A stretch of 64,000 nt of DNA, from positions 1,302,001 through 1,366,000 of the forward strand of contig NZ_JMKS01000003.1 in assembly GCF_000685865.1 (NCBI RefSeq), given 5' to 3'. The translations under genes and the position numbers were made by a program. This stretch comes from Exiguobacterium antarcticum DSM 14480. Its GTDB lineage: Bacteria; Bacillota; Bacilli; Exiguobacteriales; Exiguobacteriaceae. The notes beneath the pieces are model-generated. The model saw only the letters and a program-made list of their open reading frames with translations. It was not told the DNA's origin and did not search any database. Each line of letters opens with the position of its first letter. Position 1 is the stretch's first letter. Of this stretch, positions 27,455-36,311 are shown piece by piece.

Positions 27455-28332
27455 GGTGATTCCTCCTCACTATAATAATGTAAGAAGACGTGTTCCAAGT
27501 CATCCGCGGAAGAGTGAATCGTCCGCACATCATACTCCGTCAAGAAACGGATGACTTGATTTAAGGTCAATTGCTTCGTCGTCACAAAAGACACCTGATT
27601 CTGCATCCGTTCACTTCCGATTTGTCTGGCGAATTGTTCCGCATGTGCCCCTAACCCAAATTCAATCGTGTATTGTTTTCGACTCGACCGGACAAGCTCG
27701 TGAATATCGGCTTCGATGATGAGTCGTCCTTCTTTGATAAGGGCAGCCCGGTCACACGATTTTTCCATCTCCGGAAAATGGTGTGAACTCATTAAAATCG
27801 CTTTCCCCTGTTGTCGTTCTTCATCAATCAAGGCTAAGAAACGTTCCTGCATCAACGGATCAAGTCCACTCGTCGGTTCATCGAGCAGATAGACCGGTGC
27901 ATCTTTCATGAAGCAGCCGACTAATGCCAGTTTCTGTTTCATCCCTTTCGACATCTTTCGAATTTTCGTTTTCGTCTCAAACGGAAAACGTTCCAACAAT
28001 TCCAATTGACGTTCCGGTTTACTGTGATGTAATTTCTGCATCAAGTGTAGAATTTGCTCGCCTGTAAAATCACCAGGTAAATTGATTTCTCCTGGTAAGT
28101 AACCGACGATTCGTTTTACATCTTCTGTTTGGTTCCAGCAATCATAACCACCGATCGTCGCGTGACCGGAGTCCGCTCGAATCAAACCCATCAGTTGCCG
28201 GATCGCCGTTGACTTCCCCGCTCCGTTCGGTCCGATGAAACCAAATACCATCCCCGGTTCCACCGAAAAACTGACATCAAACAAACCTCGTTTCGGTGCA
28301 AATTCCTTCGTCACATGTTCCAAATGAATCAT
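27451..28332 (-). CDS. ABC transporter ATP-binding protein
   Basis: The start ATG 28332 (293 aa) follows GTGAGGCG; the longer frame runs through the previous gene. It has a complete nucleotide-binding domain: GPNGAGKST, signature MSKGMKQK (the S-x-G-x-K variant common in ABC-2 exporters), LLDEPTSGLD and the switch His in MSSHHFPE. The C-terminal 90 residues are the usual accessory domain. It pairs with the permease gene downstream. The methyltransferase gene lies 40 bases upstream on the same strand, so a three-gene transcript is possible. Confidence 0.9.
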   Translation of the reverse strand: MIHLEHVTKEFAPKRGLFDVSFSVEPGMVFGFIGPNGAGKSTAIRQLMGLIRADSGHATIGGYDCWNQTEDVKRIVGYLPGEINLPGDFTGEQILHLMQKLHHSKPERQLELLERFPFETKTKIRKMSKGMKQKLALVGCFMKDAPVYLLDEPTSGLDPLMQERFLALIDEERQQGKAILMSSHHFPEMEKSCDRAALIKEGRLIIEADIHELVRSSRKQYTIEFGLGAHAEQFARQIGSERMQNQVSFVTTKQLTLNQVIRFLTEYDVRTIHSSADDLEHVFLHYYSEEESP

Positions 28333-28372
28333 CCGAATCGCCTCACTTTTTTGGGAGATCACCGTTAGTACC

Positions 28373-29005
28373 TTATACCCGTTTTGGCACTTCTTGGGAC
28401 AGACCGGTCCGATAAATGACAAATCGTTCGTCGTGATTTTTTTCAAACAATTCCTTTAAACGAACTTCTTCAATTTGTTCAAATACCGTTTGATGCTCTA
28501 AATAATACCGGTACTCATCTGCCGGATAATAAAGGATAAGATCGACCGGACGTGGATGCCGCTCGACAGACATCAGAATCTGGTCGACGACCTTCATAAA
28601 TATTTGAATCGAAAATGGATTAAAAAAATAGCATGTCGTGACGTCATCCGGAATCGAATACGCTTCCGCATACGTATGTTCAAAACGAATGCTCCCCCGC
28701 CGCTTTTTCATCTTTTTCGTGTACGCCATCTGATTCGCAAGCGCATCCTCGTAAAACTGACCATTCATCTCAATTCCGATGACGGAACAATCAAACCGAT
28801 CATGCAAGTAAAAATTCAACCGTCCTTTTCCGCACCCAAAATCAATCACCGTATCGGTCTGGTCAAACGGATAGACGGCACATAATTCCTCGAGTGCCGC
28901 GTAAGGAGTCGGCTCGTAACGGTTGTAGTGGCTGAAGGCGTTATAGAGATGTTGGACTTCGATCGTCTTGATGTGTAGACGTGCTTCATAATCTTGTTCA
29001 TTCAT
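28373..29005 (-). CDS. Class I SAM-dependent methyltransferase
   Basis: A 210-aa protein with the SAM-binding motif I TVIDFGCGKGRLNFYL and motif II CSVIGIEMNG, then TCYFFNPFS in the motif IV position. The NPF there recalls N/D-P-P-F enzymes acting on nitrogen, but the target is unknown. The N-terminus has EVQHLYNAFSHYNRYEPTPYAALEEL, a typical small helical cap. It sits directly upstream of the ABC exporter genes and is divergent from the IsdG-like gene. Confidence 0.8.
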   Translation of the reverse strand: MNEQDYEARLHIKTIEVQHLYNAFSHYNRYEPTPYAALEELCAVYPFDQTDTVIDFGCGKGRLNFYLHDRFDCSVIGIEMNGQFYEDALANQMAYTKKMKKRRGSIRFEHTYAEAYSIPDDVTTCYFFNPFSIQIFMKVVDQILMSVERHPRPVDLILYYPADEYRYYLEHQTVFEQIEEVRLKELFEKNHDERFVIYRTGLSQEVPKRV

Positions 29006-29090
29006 AATGATGGATTCCTTCTTTCAAGCATTGTTGTTTCCATCGTACTATACTTAAAAGGTACACAATTCGATAAAAGGGGATGTTTTT

Positions 29091-29429
29091 ATGATCGTCG
29101 TGACGAACCGGATCAAAGTCAAAAAAGGAATGGCTGCTGCACTCGCACCACGCTTTACTCGCCCAAGTGGTCTTGACTCGATGAAGGGATTTGTTCGTGT
29201 CGAAGTTTTACTGACTCAAGGTCTCGAAGAACACGATGAAATGAACGTCAACATGTACTGGGAAGACATGAAGGATTTTGAAGCATGGCGGAACAGTGAT
29301 GATTTTAAAGAGTCCCATAAACGTCCTGCTCCGTCAGACGGCAAACAAGAAGAATCTCCGATGCTTGGAAGTGAAATCATCACCTACGAAGTCGCTTCCG
29401 TCAAAGAACGGACTTCTGCTTCTTCTTGA
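29091..29429 (+). CDS. IsdG-like heme-degrading / ABM monooxygenase
   Basis: A 112-aa dimeric alpha+beta barrel (ABM) protein. The IsdG catalytic triad seems present: Asn in VVTNRIKV (N6), Trp in DFEAWRNS and His in KESHKRP (about H76). IsdG/HmoA proteins open the porphyrin ring to free iron. No clear Fur box is visible upstream, so iron control is not established. AAAGGGG lies before the ATG. A hairpin terminator follows. Confidence 0.82.
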   Translation: MIVVTNRIKVKKGMAAALAPRFTRPSGLDSMKGFVRVEVLLTQGLEEHDEMNVNMYWEDMKDFEAWRNSDDFKESHKRPAPSDGKQEESPMLGSEIITYEVASVKERTSASS

Positions 29430-29441
29430 TCCCACCTACTG

Positions 29442-29476
29442 AAAACCTTGCGTCCATTCTGGATTCAGGGTTTTTC
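29442..29476 (+). terminator. Terminator of the IsdG-like gene
   Basis: Stem AAAACC-TG with inner TCCA/TGGA, closing CAGGGTTTTT. Confidence 0.75.
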
Positions 29477-29582
29477 TGTCTTCACTCCAAAAGACCCTCC
29501 ACTATATTGATATGGGTGTAAATTGTATGTAATACCATTATTTGTTATCATAAGTCCAACACAGAAAGAGAGAGGACTTATC

Positions 29583-30323
29583 ATGCTGAATTCATTGTCT
29601 ATTTTCGAACAGGCCATTCGGACTTTACCGATTGACCGCCCTCTGACACGTCAGGATTTATGCGTGGACAGTTTTTTATTACAACAGGATCAGGGTTTAT
29701 CCGTCTATTATTCACCGATCGGCGAATACATCAATCATTCTGCGAAAATCGTCTTCATTGGAATCACACCCGGATTTGAACAGATGCGAATTGCTTACGA
29801 AGAAGCCGCTGACGCCTTTCATCATGGTGCGACAATCGAGGAAACGTCGAAAATCGTCAAATACAGTGCCAGTTTTGCTGGTCCGATGCGTCGTAATTTG
29901 ACAATGATGTTGGATGAGCTCGAATTAAATCGTCTACTAAAGATTCCTTCCACAGCAACCTTATTTCATACAGATCAGGAACTGTTGCACACGACTTCGA
30001 TTCTGAGACATCCTGTTTTTTACCGGGATAAAAATTATACGGGACATCAACCGAAAATCGACCGGACCCCCCTTCTGCAACATTACGCGTATGAACATTT
30101 TGCCGCTGAGCTGAATCAGTTACCCCATCCGGTCATCCTCGTTCCGTTTGGACGTGTTGTCGAGTCTACGGTCCGGACATTACTGCATCAAGGGCGCATC
30201 AAAAAACATACCGTATTATTTGGTTTCCCTCACCCTTCCGGTGCAAACGGACACCGAAAGCGACAGTTTGAAGAAAATAAAGATTATTTACTGAAGCAGT
30301 TGACGTCCTACTTCAATATTTAA
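29583..30323 (+). CDS. Uracil-DNA glycosylase superfamily-like protein
   Basis: The ATG at 29583 (246 aa) follows AGAGAGGAC; the longer frame has no site. Two UDG-fold motifs are visible: GITPGFEQ near residue 58 and, near the end, GFPHPSGANGH. These parallel the GxxPG water-activating loop and the HPS minor-groove loop. The fold class suggests a DNA base glycosylase, but the divergent motif 1 (Thr where family 1 has Asp-Pro-Tyr) makes the activity uncertain. It is a single gene before the lysine-riboswitch unit. Confidence 0.65.
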   Translation: MLNSLSIFEQAIRTLPIDRPLTRQDLCVDSFLLQQDQGLSVYYSPIGEYINHSAKIVFIGITPGFEQMRIAYEEAADAFHHGATIEETSKIVKYSASFAGPMRRNLTMMLDELELNRLLKIPSTATLFHTDQELLHTTSILRHPVFYRDKNYTGHQPKIDRTPLLQHYAYEHFAAELNQLPHPVILVPFGRVVESTVRTLLHQGRIKKHTVLFGFPHPSGANGHRKRQFEENKDYLLKQLTSYFNI

Positions 30324-30332
30324 CAAACAGAC

Positions 30333-30360
30333 TTGAAACTATTTTCTGAAATATGATAAA
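30333..30360 (+). promoter_or_regulatory. Possible promoter of the lysine-riboswitch unit
   Basis: TTGAAA (30333-30338), 16 bases, GATAAA (30355-30360). Confidence 0.35.
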
Positions 30361-30384
30361 GTTTTCTTATGAAAAGAATATGAC

Positions 30385-30630
30385 TATTCTATCGATGAGG
30401 TAGAGGCGCGGTCTCAAAAAGTATTTGGTCTGAGGATGACAACAAAGACGATCAAAGAAAGGTGATGCCGCCGAAGTATCGTCATGTGTCAGACTTGACG
30501 ATGCTGGTCGAATTGGGAAATACCCGTTCGATTGCCATACGTATGTTGTATGGAGCGCTCCAATTCGGCTAAGAAAGACGCATCCAGCAAGGGTGTCGGC
30601 TTTGTTGCCGGTGCCCTTGCTTTTTTGTAT
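30385..30630 (+). promoter_or_regulatory. Lysine (L-box) riboswitch with terminator
   Basis: The leader has the L-box landmarks in order: GAGGTAGAGGCGC (30396-30408), AAAGGTGATGCCGCCGAAG (30458-30476) and TATGGAGCGCTC (30549-30560). A strong terminator follows: AGCAAGGGTGTCGGC pairing GCCGGTGCCCTTGCT (30586-30621) and a T run. Lysine should favour termination. The GAGCGC/GCGCTC end pairs with the 5' GGCGC side. It fills the 350-base gap before the carrier gene. Confidence 0.9.
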
Positions 30631-30673
30631 GCAATGGGTCTCATCTTCTAAAAAAAGAGGAGGAACCACAACC

Positions 30674-32257
30674 ATGGTCAACTATTCAGATTCCATCGTC
30701 GCGCTTGCGCCGGCGGTCATCGCCATCGTCTTGGCGATCGTCACACGAAAGGTCGTCATCTCACTCGGTGTCGGGATTTTAATCGGTGCGTTACTGCTTC
30801 ATCGTTTTAATCCAATCGACACGGTCGTTTATCTCGGCAAAAACATCTTCAGTCTGTTTTGGGCAGATGGTGCATTAAATGAATGGAACGTCTTATTACT
30901 CGTTTTCTTACTTTTACTGGGTGTCTTATCGACATTGATTCAAACATCCGGTGGTGCTCGTGCCTTCGGCGAATGGGCAACGACCCACGTCAAGACGGCA
31001 CGTGGTGCACGTCTCGCCGCTTTTGGTTTAGGGATCTTAATCTTTATTGATGATTACTTCAACAGTCTTGCTGTCGGAAACGTCAGTCGCCCGTTGACGG
31101 ACCGTCGTGGTGTCTCGCGTGCCAAACTGGCTTATATCATCGATTCCACTGCTGCACCGGTCTGTGTCATCAGTCCATTATCGAGTTGGGGTGCGTTCAT
31201 CATCTCGATCATCGCCGGGATCTTAACGACACATTCGATCACTGATTATTCGGCGTTTAGTGCCTTCATGATGATCGTGCCGTTAAACTTCTATGCCATC
31301 TTTGCTTTATTACTGACACTTTACATCGCCTATACCGGGATTGCTGTTGGACCGATGCGGACGCACGAGTTACGTGCACTTCAAGGTGAATTGTTTGATA
31401 CAAACAAAGGAACACCGATGGGCATGGCAGAAGAAGTCAAGGAACACGATGGTGGAAAAGTCCGTGACTTAGTTGTTCCGATTGTCGTGTTAGTCATCGC
31501 AACCGTCACTGCTCTTCTGTGGACAGGTGCTCAAGCCTTAGCTGCTGACGATCGTCCCTTCACATTGATCGGTGCGTTCGAAGCGACCGATGTCACACGT
31601 TCGCTCGTTGCTGGTGTCGTCATCAGTTTAGTGGTTGCCTTCTTGATGTTGATCGGCCGGAAGATTCCGGCACGTGAGTATCGCATCAGCATCTGGGCTG
31701 GAATGAGATCCATGTGGCCAGCCGTCGTCATCCTGTTGTTCGCCTGGACCATCATTGCCGTCATCGGTGACATGAAGACCGGCGACTATCTCGCAAGTTT
31801 CGTCAGCAAATCAATTCCTGCTTCCTATCTGCCGTTCCTGTTGTTCTTGATCGCGAGTATCATGGCATTCTCAACCGGAACGAGTTGGGGAACATTCGGT
31901 ATCATGTTACCGATCGGTGCTGACCTCATCATGGCGGTTGAGCCGAGTCTGTTGCTACCAACGCTTGCAGCTGTCCTTGCCGGATCAGTCTTCGGTGACC
32001 ACTGTTCGCCGATTTCCGATACGACGATTCTCAGCTCGACCGGTGCCGGATCCCACCACATCGATCACGTCACGACACAATTGCCGTATGCGTTGATTGG
32101 TGCAGCAACGTCGGCTGTCGGGTACCTTATGCTCGGTGTCACCGGTTCGTCTGTCTTCGGATTCATCGGTGCGCTTGTCGCCTTCATGATTTTCCTCGTC
32201 ATGTTGAACGTGCTGTCACGACGCGGTGAAGTCCCGTCGCAACTTCGTTCTGAATAA
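30674..32257 (+). CDS. NhaC-family carrier, probably a lysine transporter
   Basis: The ATG at 30674 (527 aa) follows GAGGAGG. The protein has about 11-12 membrane helices with the NhaC-family sequences LILIFIDDYFNSLAVGN, AGSVFGDHCSPISDTTILSSTGAG and STGTSWGTFGIMLP. NhaC members are Na+/H+ antiporters, but those behind L-box riboswitches have been proposed to carry lysine. The lysine riboswitch directly upstream supports that here. It has its own terminator. Confidence 0.85.
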   Translation: MVNYSDSIVALAPAVIAIVLAIVTRKVVISLGVGILIGALLLHRFNPIDTVVYLGKNIFSLFWADGALNEWNVLLLVFLLLLGVLSTLIQTSGGARAFGEWATTHVKTARGARLAAFGLGILIFIDDYFNSLAVGNVSRPLTDRRGVSRAKLAYIIDSTAAPVCVISPLSSWGAFIISIIAGILTTHSITDYSAFSAFMMIVPLNFYAIFALLLTLYIAYTGIAVGPMRTHELRALQGELFDTNKGTPMGMAEEVKEHDGGKVRDLVVPIVVLVIATVTALLWTGAQALAADDRPFTLIGAFEATDVTRSLVAGVVISLVVAFLMLIGRKIPAREYRISIWAGMRSMWPAVVILLFAWTIIAVIGDMKTGDYLASFVSKSIPASYLPFLLFLIASIMAFSTGTSWGTFGIMLPIGADLIMAVEPSLLLPTLAAVLAGSVFGDHCSPISDTTILSSTGAGSHHIDHVTTQLPYALIGAATSAVGYLMLGVTGSSVFGFIGALVAFMIFLVMLNVLSRRGEVPSQLRSE

Positions 32258-32284
32258 ACCAAGCCTGTTAAACTGTTTCCATTC

Positions 32285-32327
32285 AAAAGCCGGACCCGAT
32301 TAAAAAATCGGATCCGGCTTTTTTACA
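32285..32327. terminator. Bidirectional terminator between the NhaC-type gene and htpG
   Basis: 17-bp stem AAAAGCCGGACCCGATT/AATCGGATCCGGCTTTT with flanking A and T runs. Confidence 0.93.
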
Positions 32328-32354
32328 TGAATTTTGGTTATTGCTGGAACCGGA

Positions 32355-34220
32355 TCAAACCATCAACGCACAGACTTCGTTCGCAAACGCGACCGGATCT
32401 TCAATTGGTAATCCTTCCATCAATAACGCTTGTTGGTACATCAATTTCGTATACCGTTCGAATTTCGGACGATCTGCTGCATACGCTGCTTCGATTGCTT
32501 TGAAGACGTCATGTGACGTATTCAGTTCGAGGATCTTCACCGCTGCGACATCTTGATTGTTCGGCATCGCCTTAAGGATTTTCTCCATTTCAATCGATAC
32601 GGCACCATCTGTCGCGAAGCAAACCGGATGTGATTTCAAGCGCGACGATGCTTTGACTTCTTTGACTTGTCCCGCCAGTACGTCCTGCATCGCTGTAAAC
32701 ATCTCGACTTGTGTCTCTGTCGTTTCTGCCTGGTCCGTTTGCTCGATGCCAAGATCACTGCTCGTCACGGACTTAAATTCTTTTCCGTCGTAGTTGAGAA
32801 GCATCTGAATCGCAAACTCATCAATCTCTTCCGTAAAATAGAGGATATCGAATCCTTTGTCCTTGACGAGCTCTGATTGTGGCAGCTTATCCAACCGATC
32901 CGTGCTTTCTCCTGACGCATAATAAATATACTTCTGCTCTTCCGGCATCGCTGCGACGTATTCTGCGAGCGTCACTAATTTTTTCTCTTTTGCCGAATGG
33001 AACAAGACGAGTTCTTTTACGCTGTCCTTGTGCATTCCGTAATCGTTATAGATGCCAAACTTCAGTTGACGGCCAAAGGCTTGGTAAAACGTCTCGTATT
33101 TCTCCCGGTCGTCACGAAGTAATGCCTCGAGTTGTGTTTTGATTTTGCTTTGGATGTTCTTCGCAATTAATTTTAACTGACGGTCGTGCTGCAACATTTC
33201 GCGCGAGATGTTGAGCGACAAGTCTTCTGAATCGACCATTCCTTTGACGAAACTGAAATGATCCGGCAACAGATCACTGCATTTTTCCATGATCAAGACA
33301 CCGTTCGCATACAGTTCGAGTCCCTTTTCGAACTCTTTCGAATAGTAATCAAACGACGGTTGCTCGGGAATGAACAAAATTGATTGATACCGGACGGCGC
33401 CATCCGCACTAATATGGATATGTTTGACTGGTGTATCGAATCCATACCGTTTTTCTTGATAGAAGTTGACATAGTCTTCATCCGTCAGTTCCCGTTTGTT
33501 TTTTCGCCAGATCGGGATCATGCTGTTGACTGTCTTCATGACCGTCACGTCTTCTGTTTCGTCCGATCCTTCGACCGGGCGCTGTTCCGTTTCTTCCATC
33601 TCGATCGGATAGCGGATGAAATCCGAGTACTTTTTGATGATACTCCGAAGACGGTACGGCTCTAAGTATTCATCGTAGTTCTCTTCTTCTTCGTTTGCTT
33701 TGATATGAAGTGTGATGTCCGTTCCGACTGTTTCTTTGTCGACCTCTTCGATCGTGTACCCGTCTATTCCGTGCGACTCCCACTTATAGGCGACGTCACT
33801 GCCAAACGGTTTCGTCACGACGGTCACGGTATCAGCGACCATGAAGGCGGAATAAAAACCGACTCCGAACTGCCCGATGATGTCATGGCCGTCTTTTGAT
33901 TCGTTTTCCGCTTTAAAGGCAAGCGAACCACTTTTCGCAATCGTTCCGAGGTTTTCTTCCAGCTCTTCTTTTGTCATCCCGATTCCTGTGTCACGTAAAA
34001 TCAGTTGACGTGTTTCTTTGTTCGGCTCAATCGTAATCTTGTAGGCTTCTTTGTCAAACGTCATCGTCTCGTCCGTCAACGCCTTATAATAAATCTTGTC
34101 CATTGCATCACTGGCGTTCGAAATCAACTCACGTAAAAAGATTTCCTTATGTGTGTAGATGGAATGAATCATCATTTCGAGCAATCGTTTAGATTCTGCT
34201 TTGAATTGTTTCGTTTTCAT
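32355..34220 (-). CDS. htpG: Molecular chaperone HtpG (Hsp90)
   Basis: A 621-aa ATP-dependent Hsp90 chaperone of the cytoplasm. The GHKL ATP site is intact: the helix with [12 protein letters not shown] (E/N residues), [13 protein letters not shown], and [14 protein letters not shown]. The middle and C-terminal dimerisation domains follow in normal length. AGGGGGT precedes the ATG. Expression is probably under HrcA, since a perfect CIRCE element sits 22 bases before the start. B. subtilis htpG lacks CIRCE control, so regulation differs here. Confidence 0.97.
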   Translation of the reverse strand: MKTKQFKAESKRLLEMMIHSIYTHKEIFLRELISNASDAMDKIYYKALTDETMTFDKEAYKITIEPNKETRQLILRDTGIGMTKEELEENLGTIAKSGSLAFKAENESKDGHDIIGQFGVGFYSAFMVADTVTVVTKPFGSDVAYKWESHGIDGYTIEEVDKETVGTDITLHIKANEEEENYDEYLEPYRLRSIIKKYSDFIRYPIEMEETEQRPVEGSDETEDVTVMKTVNSMIPIWRKNKRELTDEDYVNFYQEKRYGFDTPVKHIHISADGAVRYQSILFIPEQPSFDYYSKEFEKGLELYANGVLIMEKCSDLLPDHFSFVKGMVDSEDLSLNISREMLQHDRQLKLIAKNIQSKIKTQLEALLRDDREKYETFYQAFGRQLKFGIYNDYGMHKDSVKELVLFHSAKEKKLVTLAEYVAAMPEEQKYIYYASGESTDRLDKLPQSELVKDKGFDILYFTEEIDEFAIQMLLNYDGKEFKSVTSSDLGIEQTDQAETTETQVEMFTAMQDVLAGQVKEVKASSRLKSHPVCFATDGAVSIEMEKILKAMPNNQDVAAVKILELNTSHDVFKAIEAAYAADRPKFERYTKLMYQQALLMEGLPIEDPVAFANEVCALMV

Positions 34221-34241
34221 GTTCGATACCCCCTGTTGTTT

Positions 34242-34268
34242 TTAGCACTCAAGTCATTAGAGTGCTAA
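34242..34268 (-). promoter_or_regulatory. CIRCE element (HrcA operator) of htpG
   Basis: TTAGCACTC-N9-GAGTGCTAA, a perfect match to the CIRCE consensus, between promoter and start codon of htpG. Confidence 0.96.
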
Positions 34269-34277
34269 TTCACTTCC

Positions 34278-34306
34278 ATTATTACGGATATGAAAAAGGC
34301 TGTCAA
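34278..34306 (-). promoter_or_regulatory. SigA promoter of htpG
   Basis: Minus-strand TTGACA (34301-34306), 17 bases, AATAAT (34278-34283; TAATAA is one base shifted). It overlaps the stop codon of the upstream gene. Confidence 0.7.
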
Positions 34307-35184
34307 TCCTTCACCTCATAGAATTGATTCAATTTTTTGCGTACCTCCCGTCCAATCTCATGTAATCCTTTCGTCGACCCATATGTTCCGTGACTGACCC
34401 CCTTCTCATCGACACGACTGCCCAGACCTATAAACTGTTCACTCGGTTTAAAGTGTAGTCCGATGACCGGGATACATAATTCAGCCGAATAACCAAATTC
34501 GACGATTGCATCCGGATAATTGGTGACGGTTACCGGTGCTTGCCACGTGATGCTTGGATCCAAACTCCGAAACCTCTCCGTGTGTTCACGTCCTAATAAA
34601 ATGATGCCATGCAGAGAAAACAGATGCAGCAACTTCTTGAAAAAGGTTTGACCGAATGCTGTCTGTTCGAGATCCTGCCGCATCGCGATCGTCCCCATGT
34701 AGCGTCTTGTCGGAAACGGGAAAAAATCCGTGTGGATCACGGGGAGCAGGGACGTGTCATACAAGGACGCACCAAACCCGTTTAGAAAACCTTCCAGTTT
34801 GCCACCCTGTTCTTTTCCGAACCATGTCTTGTAGACGTCCTTTTGCTGAAAATAACGGTTATAGTTCCCGATGGTTTGGTCATAATATCTGTCGTTTTGG
34901 TAAGTACTTAAGGATACTCCCGACTCGCGTAAAAAGAAGGGACCGGTTGTATCGTAACGCATCGTCCCGTCTTTTTTTAAGAACTGTCCCGCCGAAGGAT
35001 TGGTCGCCACCGTCAACCAGCTTGTTTTCGTCGCGTCGCCAAACCATAAGACAGGAGTAGTCCCCTCAATCAATTCGTTTTTCATCGGTCCATTCTCTAA
35101 CTCGATTTGATGCTGAACGGCTTCCGCCAATAATTTTTTTGCATACTTCCATTGATCTGATATCAGCGTTCTCATCCCTTTCAC
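34303..35184 (-). CDS. Unrecognised protein, possibly UDG-like fold
   Basis: A 293-aa frame. I do not know its family. A stretch LTVATNPSAGQFL near residue 60 and LHFKPSEQF near 247 recall the two loops of the uracil-glycosylase fold (NPS, H..PS), but this is weak. Other features: WFGDATKTSWL, DTSLLPVIHTDFFPFPTRRYMG and IILLGREHTERF. The start is uncertain: GTG 35184 has no ribosome site, and ATG 35175 directly abuts GAAAGGG. It lies upstream of htpG on the same strand, which has its own promoter. Confidence 0.55.
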   Translation of the reverse strand: MKGMRTLISDQWKYAKKLLAEAVQHQIELENGPMKNELIEGTTPVLWFGDATKTSWLTVATNPSAGQFLKKDGTMRYDTTGPFFLRESGVSLSTYQNDRYYDQTIGNYNRYFQQKDVYKTWFGKEQGGKLEGFLNGFGASLYDTSLLPVIHTDFFPFPTRRYMGTIAMRQDLEQTAFGQTFFKKLLHLFSLHGIILLGREHTERFRSLDPSITWQAPVTVTNYPDAIVEFGYSAELCIPVIGLHFKPSEQFIGLGSRVDEKGVSHGTYGSTKGLHEIGREVRKKLNQFYEVKD

Positions 35185-35242
35185 TTTGCGCTTTTCTGTT
35201 TTACCTGTTCCCGTTCCAGAAAAACGTTAGACACTTCGATGG

Positions 35243-35267
35243 GTTTATCCGCATCTGCTCAGGGAAT
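35243..35267 (+). promoter_or_regulatory. SigB-like promoter before the SDR gene
   Basis: GTTTAT (35243-35248), 13 bases, GGGAAT (35262-35267), close to the SigB pattern GTTTAA-N12-15-GGGTAT. It suggests general-stress expression. Confidence 0.45.
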
Positions 35268-35321
35268 GTTTCATAAGGTGAAGTACAAAATCGGACATTA
35301 CTTATCAGGAGGAGATTTTTT

Positions 35322-36143
35322 ATGAAACGACTTGAAAACAAAGTAGCAGTCATCACCGGATCGGCCACAGGAATCGGTCAAGCAACGGCACTTGTCTTTG
35401 CGGAGCAAGGGGCAACCGTCGTCTGTGCTGACATCGATCTTGAAAAAACACAAGCGACCGTAAAACAGATTGAGCAGGCCGGTGGAAAAGCAGAAGCCGT
35501 TCACGTCGATGTCTCACAAGTCGACAGCGTCAAACAACTCGCAGGCCATCTACAGTCTACATACGGGACGGTCGATGTTTTGTTCAACAATGCCGGGATT
35601 GATCAACAAGGCGGAAAAGTCCATGAATATCCGATCGAACTGTTTGATCAAATCATCGCCGTTGATTTACGCGGTACGTTTTTGACAAGTAGGTTCGTCA
35701 TTCCGTTAATGCTGAAAAACGGCGGATCGATCATCAATACGTCATCGATGTCGGGACGGGCTGCTGACTTGAACCGTTCGGGATACAACGCGGCAAAAGG
35801 CGGAATCGCCAACTTCACGCGGGCGATGGCGATTGATTATGCCCGCGACGGCATCCGTGTCAACTCGCTTTCCCCGGGGACAATCGAAACCCCACTCATC
35901 GATACACTCGTCGGCGGGAAAGAAGACGAGCAAGGGAAACAATTCCGCGACGCCAATGCTTGGATTACACCACTCGGCCGTCTCGGTAAACCGCGCGAGA
36001 TGGCGACAGTCGCCCTGTTCCTCGCGTCAGATGACAGTTCATACGTCACGGGTGAAGACATCACGGCTGACGGCGGCATCATGGCGTATACGTGGCCGGG
36101 AGAGATGTTGATCGACGATAAATGGAAAACAGACGCCGAATAA
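35322..36143 (+). CDS. Short-chain dehydrogenase/reductase
   Basis: A 273-aa classical SDR. NAD(P) loop TGSATGIG (12-19), NNAG (89-92), catalytic Ser in NTSSMSG (about 142), Tyr155 and Lys159 in YNAAK, and GYVTGEDITADGG-type end. An aspartate after the second strand (CADIDL) suggests NAD preference. The closest functional groups are glucose-dehydrogenase-like and general-stress SDRs of Bacillus. A SigB-like promoter lies upstream. AGGAGGAG precedes the ATG; a terminator follows. Confidence 0.9.
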   Translation: MKRLENKVAVITGSATGIGQATALVFAEQGATVVCADIDLEKTQATVKQIEQAGGKAEAVHVDVSQVDSVKQLAGHLQSTYGTVDVLFNNAGIDQQGGKVHEYPIELFDQIIAVDLRGTFLTSRFVIPLMLKNGGSIINTSSMSGRAADLNRSGYNAAKGGIANFTRAMAIDYARDGIRVNSLSPGTIETPLIDTLVGGKEDEQGKQFRDANAWITPLGRLGKPREMATVALFLASDDSSYVTGEDITADGGIMAYTWPGEMLIDDKWKTDAE

Positions 36144-36160
36144 GCGATGGTTTTCCGTTC

Positions 36161-36195
36161 AGCACGGCCCCCATTTGTGGAGCCGTGCTTTTTTT
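36161..36195 (+). terminator. Terminator of the SDR gene
   Basis: Stem AGCACGGC/GCCGTGCT, then seven T. Confidence 0.88.
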
Positions 36196-36311
36196 GTTCA
36201 TTTTCAAACGGTTGAAGTTTAAGAAATTCATTTCCTTTAAATATTTTGAGAATTAGTTTACCTCACTGAACTACTTTTGAATGGGAAAAATAAAGCAAAG
36301 GGGGAGAATCT

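Noticed and set aside
28900-29090. Fur box between the methyltransferase and IsdG-like genes
   Set aside because: TTCATAATGATGGATTCC has only weak similarity to the 7-1-7 Fur pattern.
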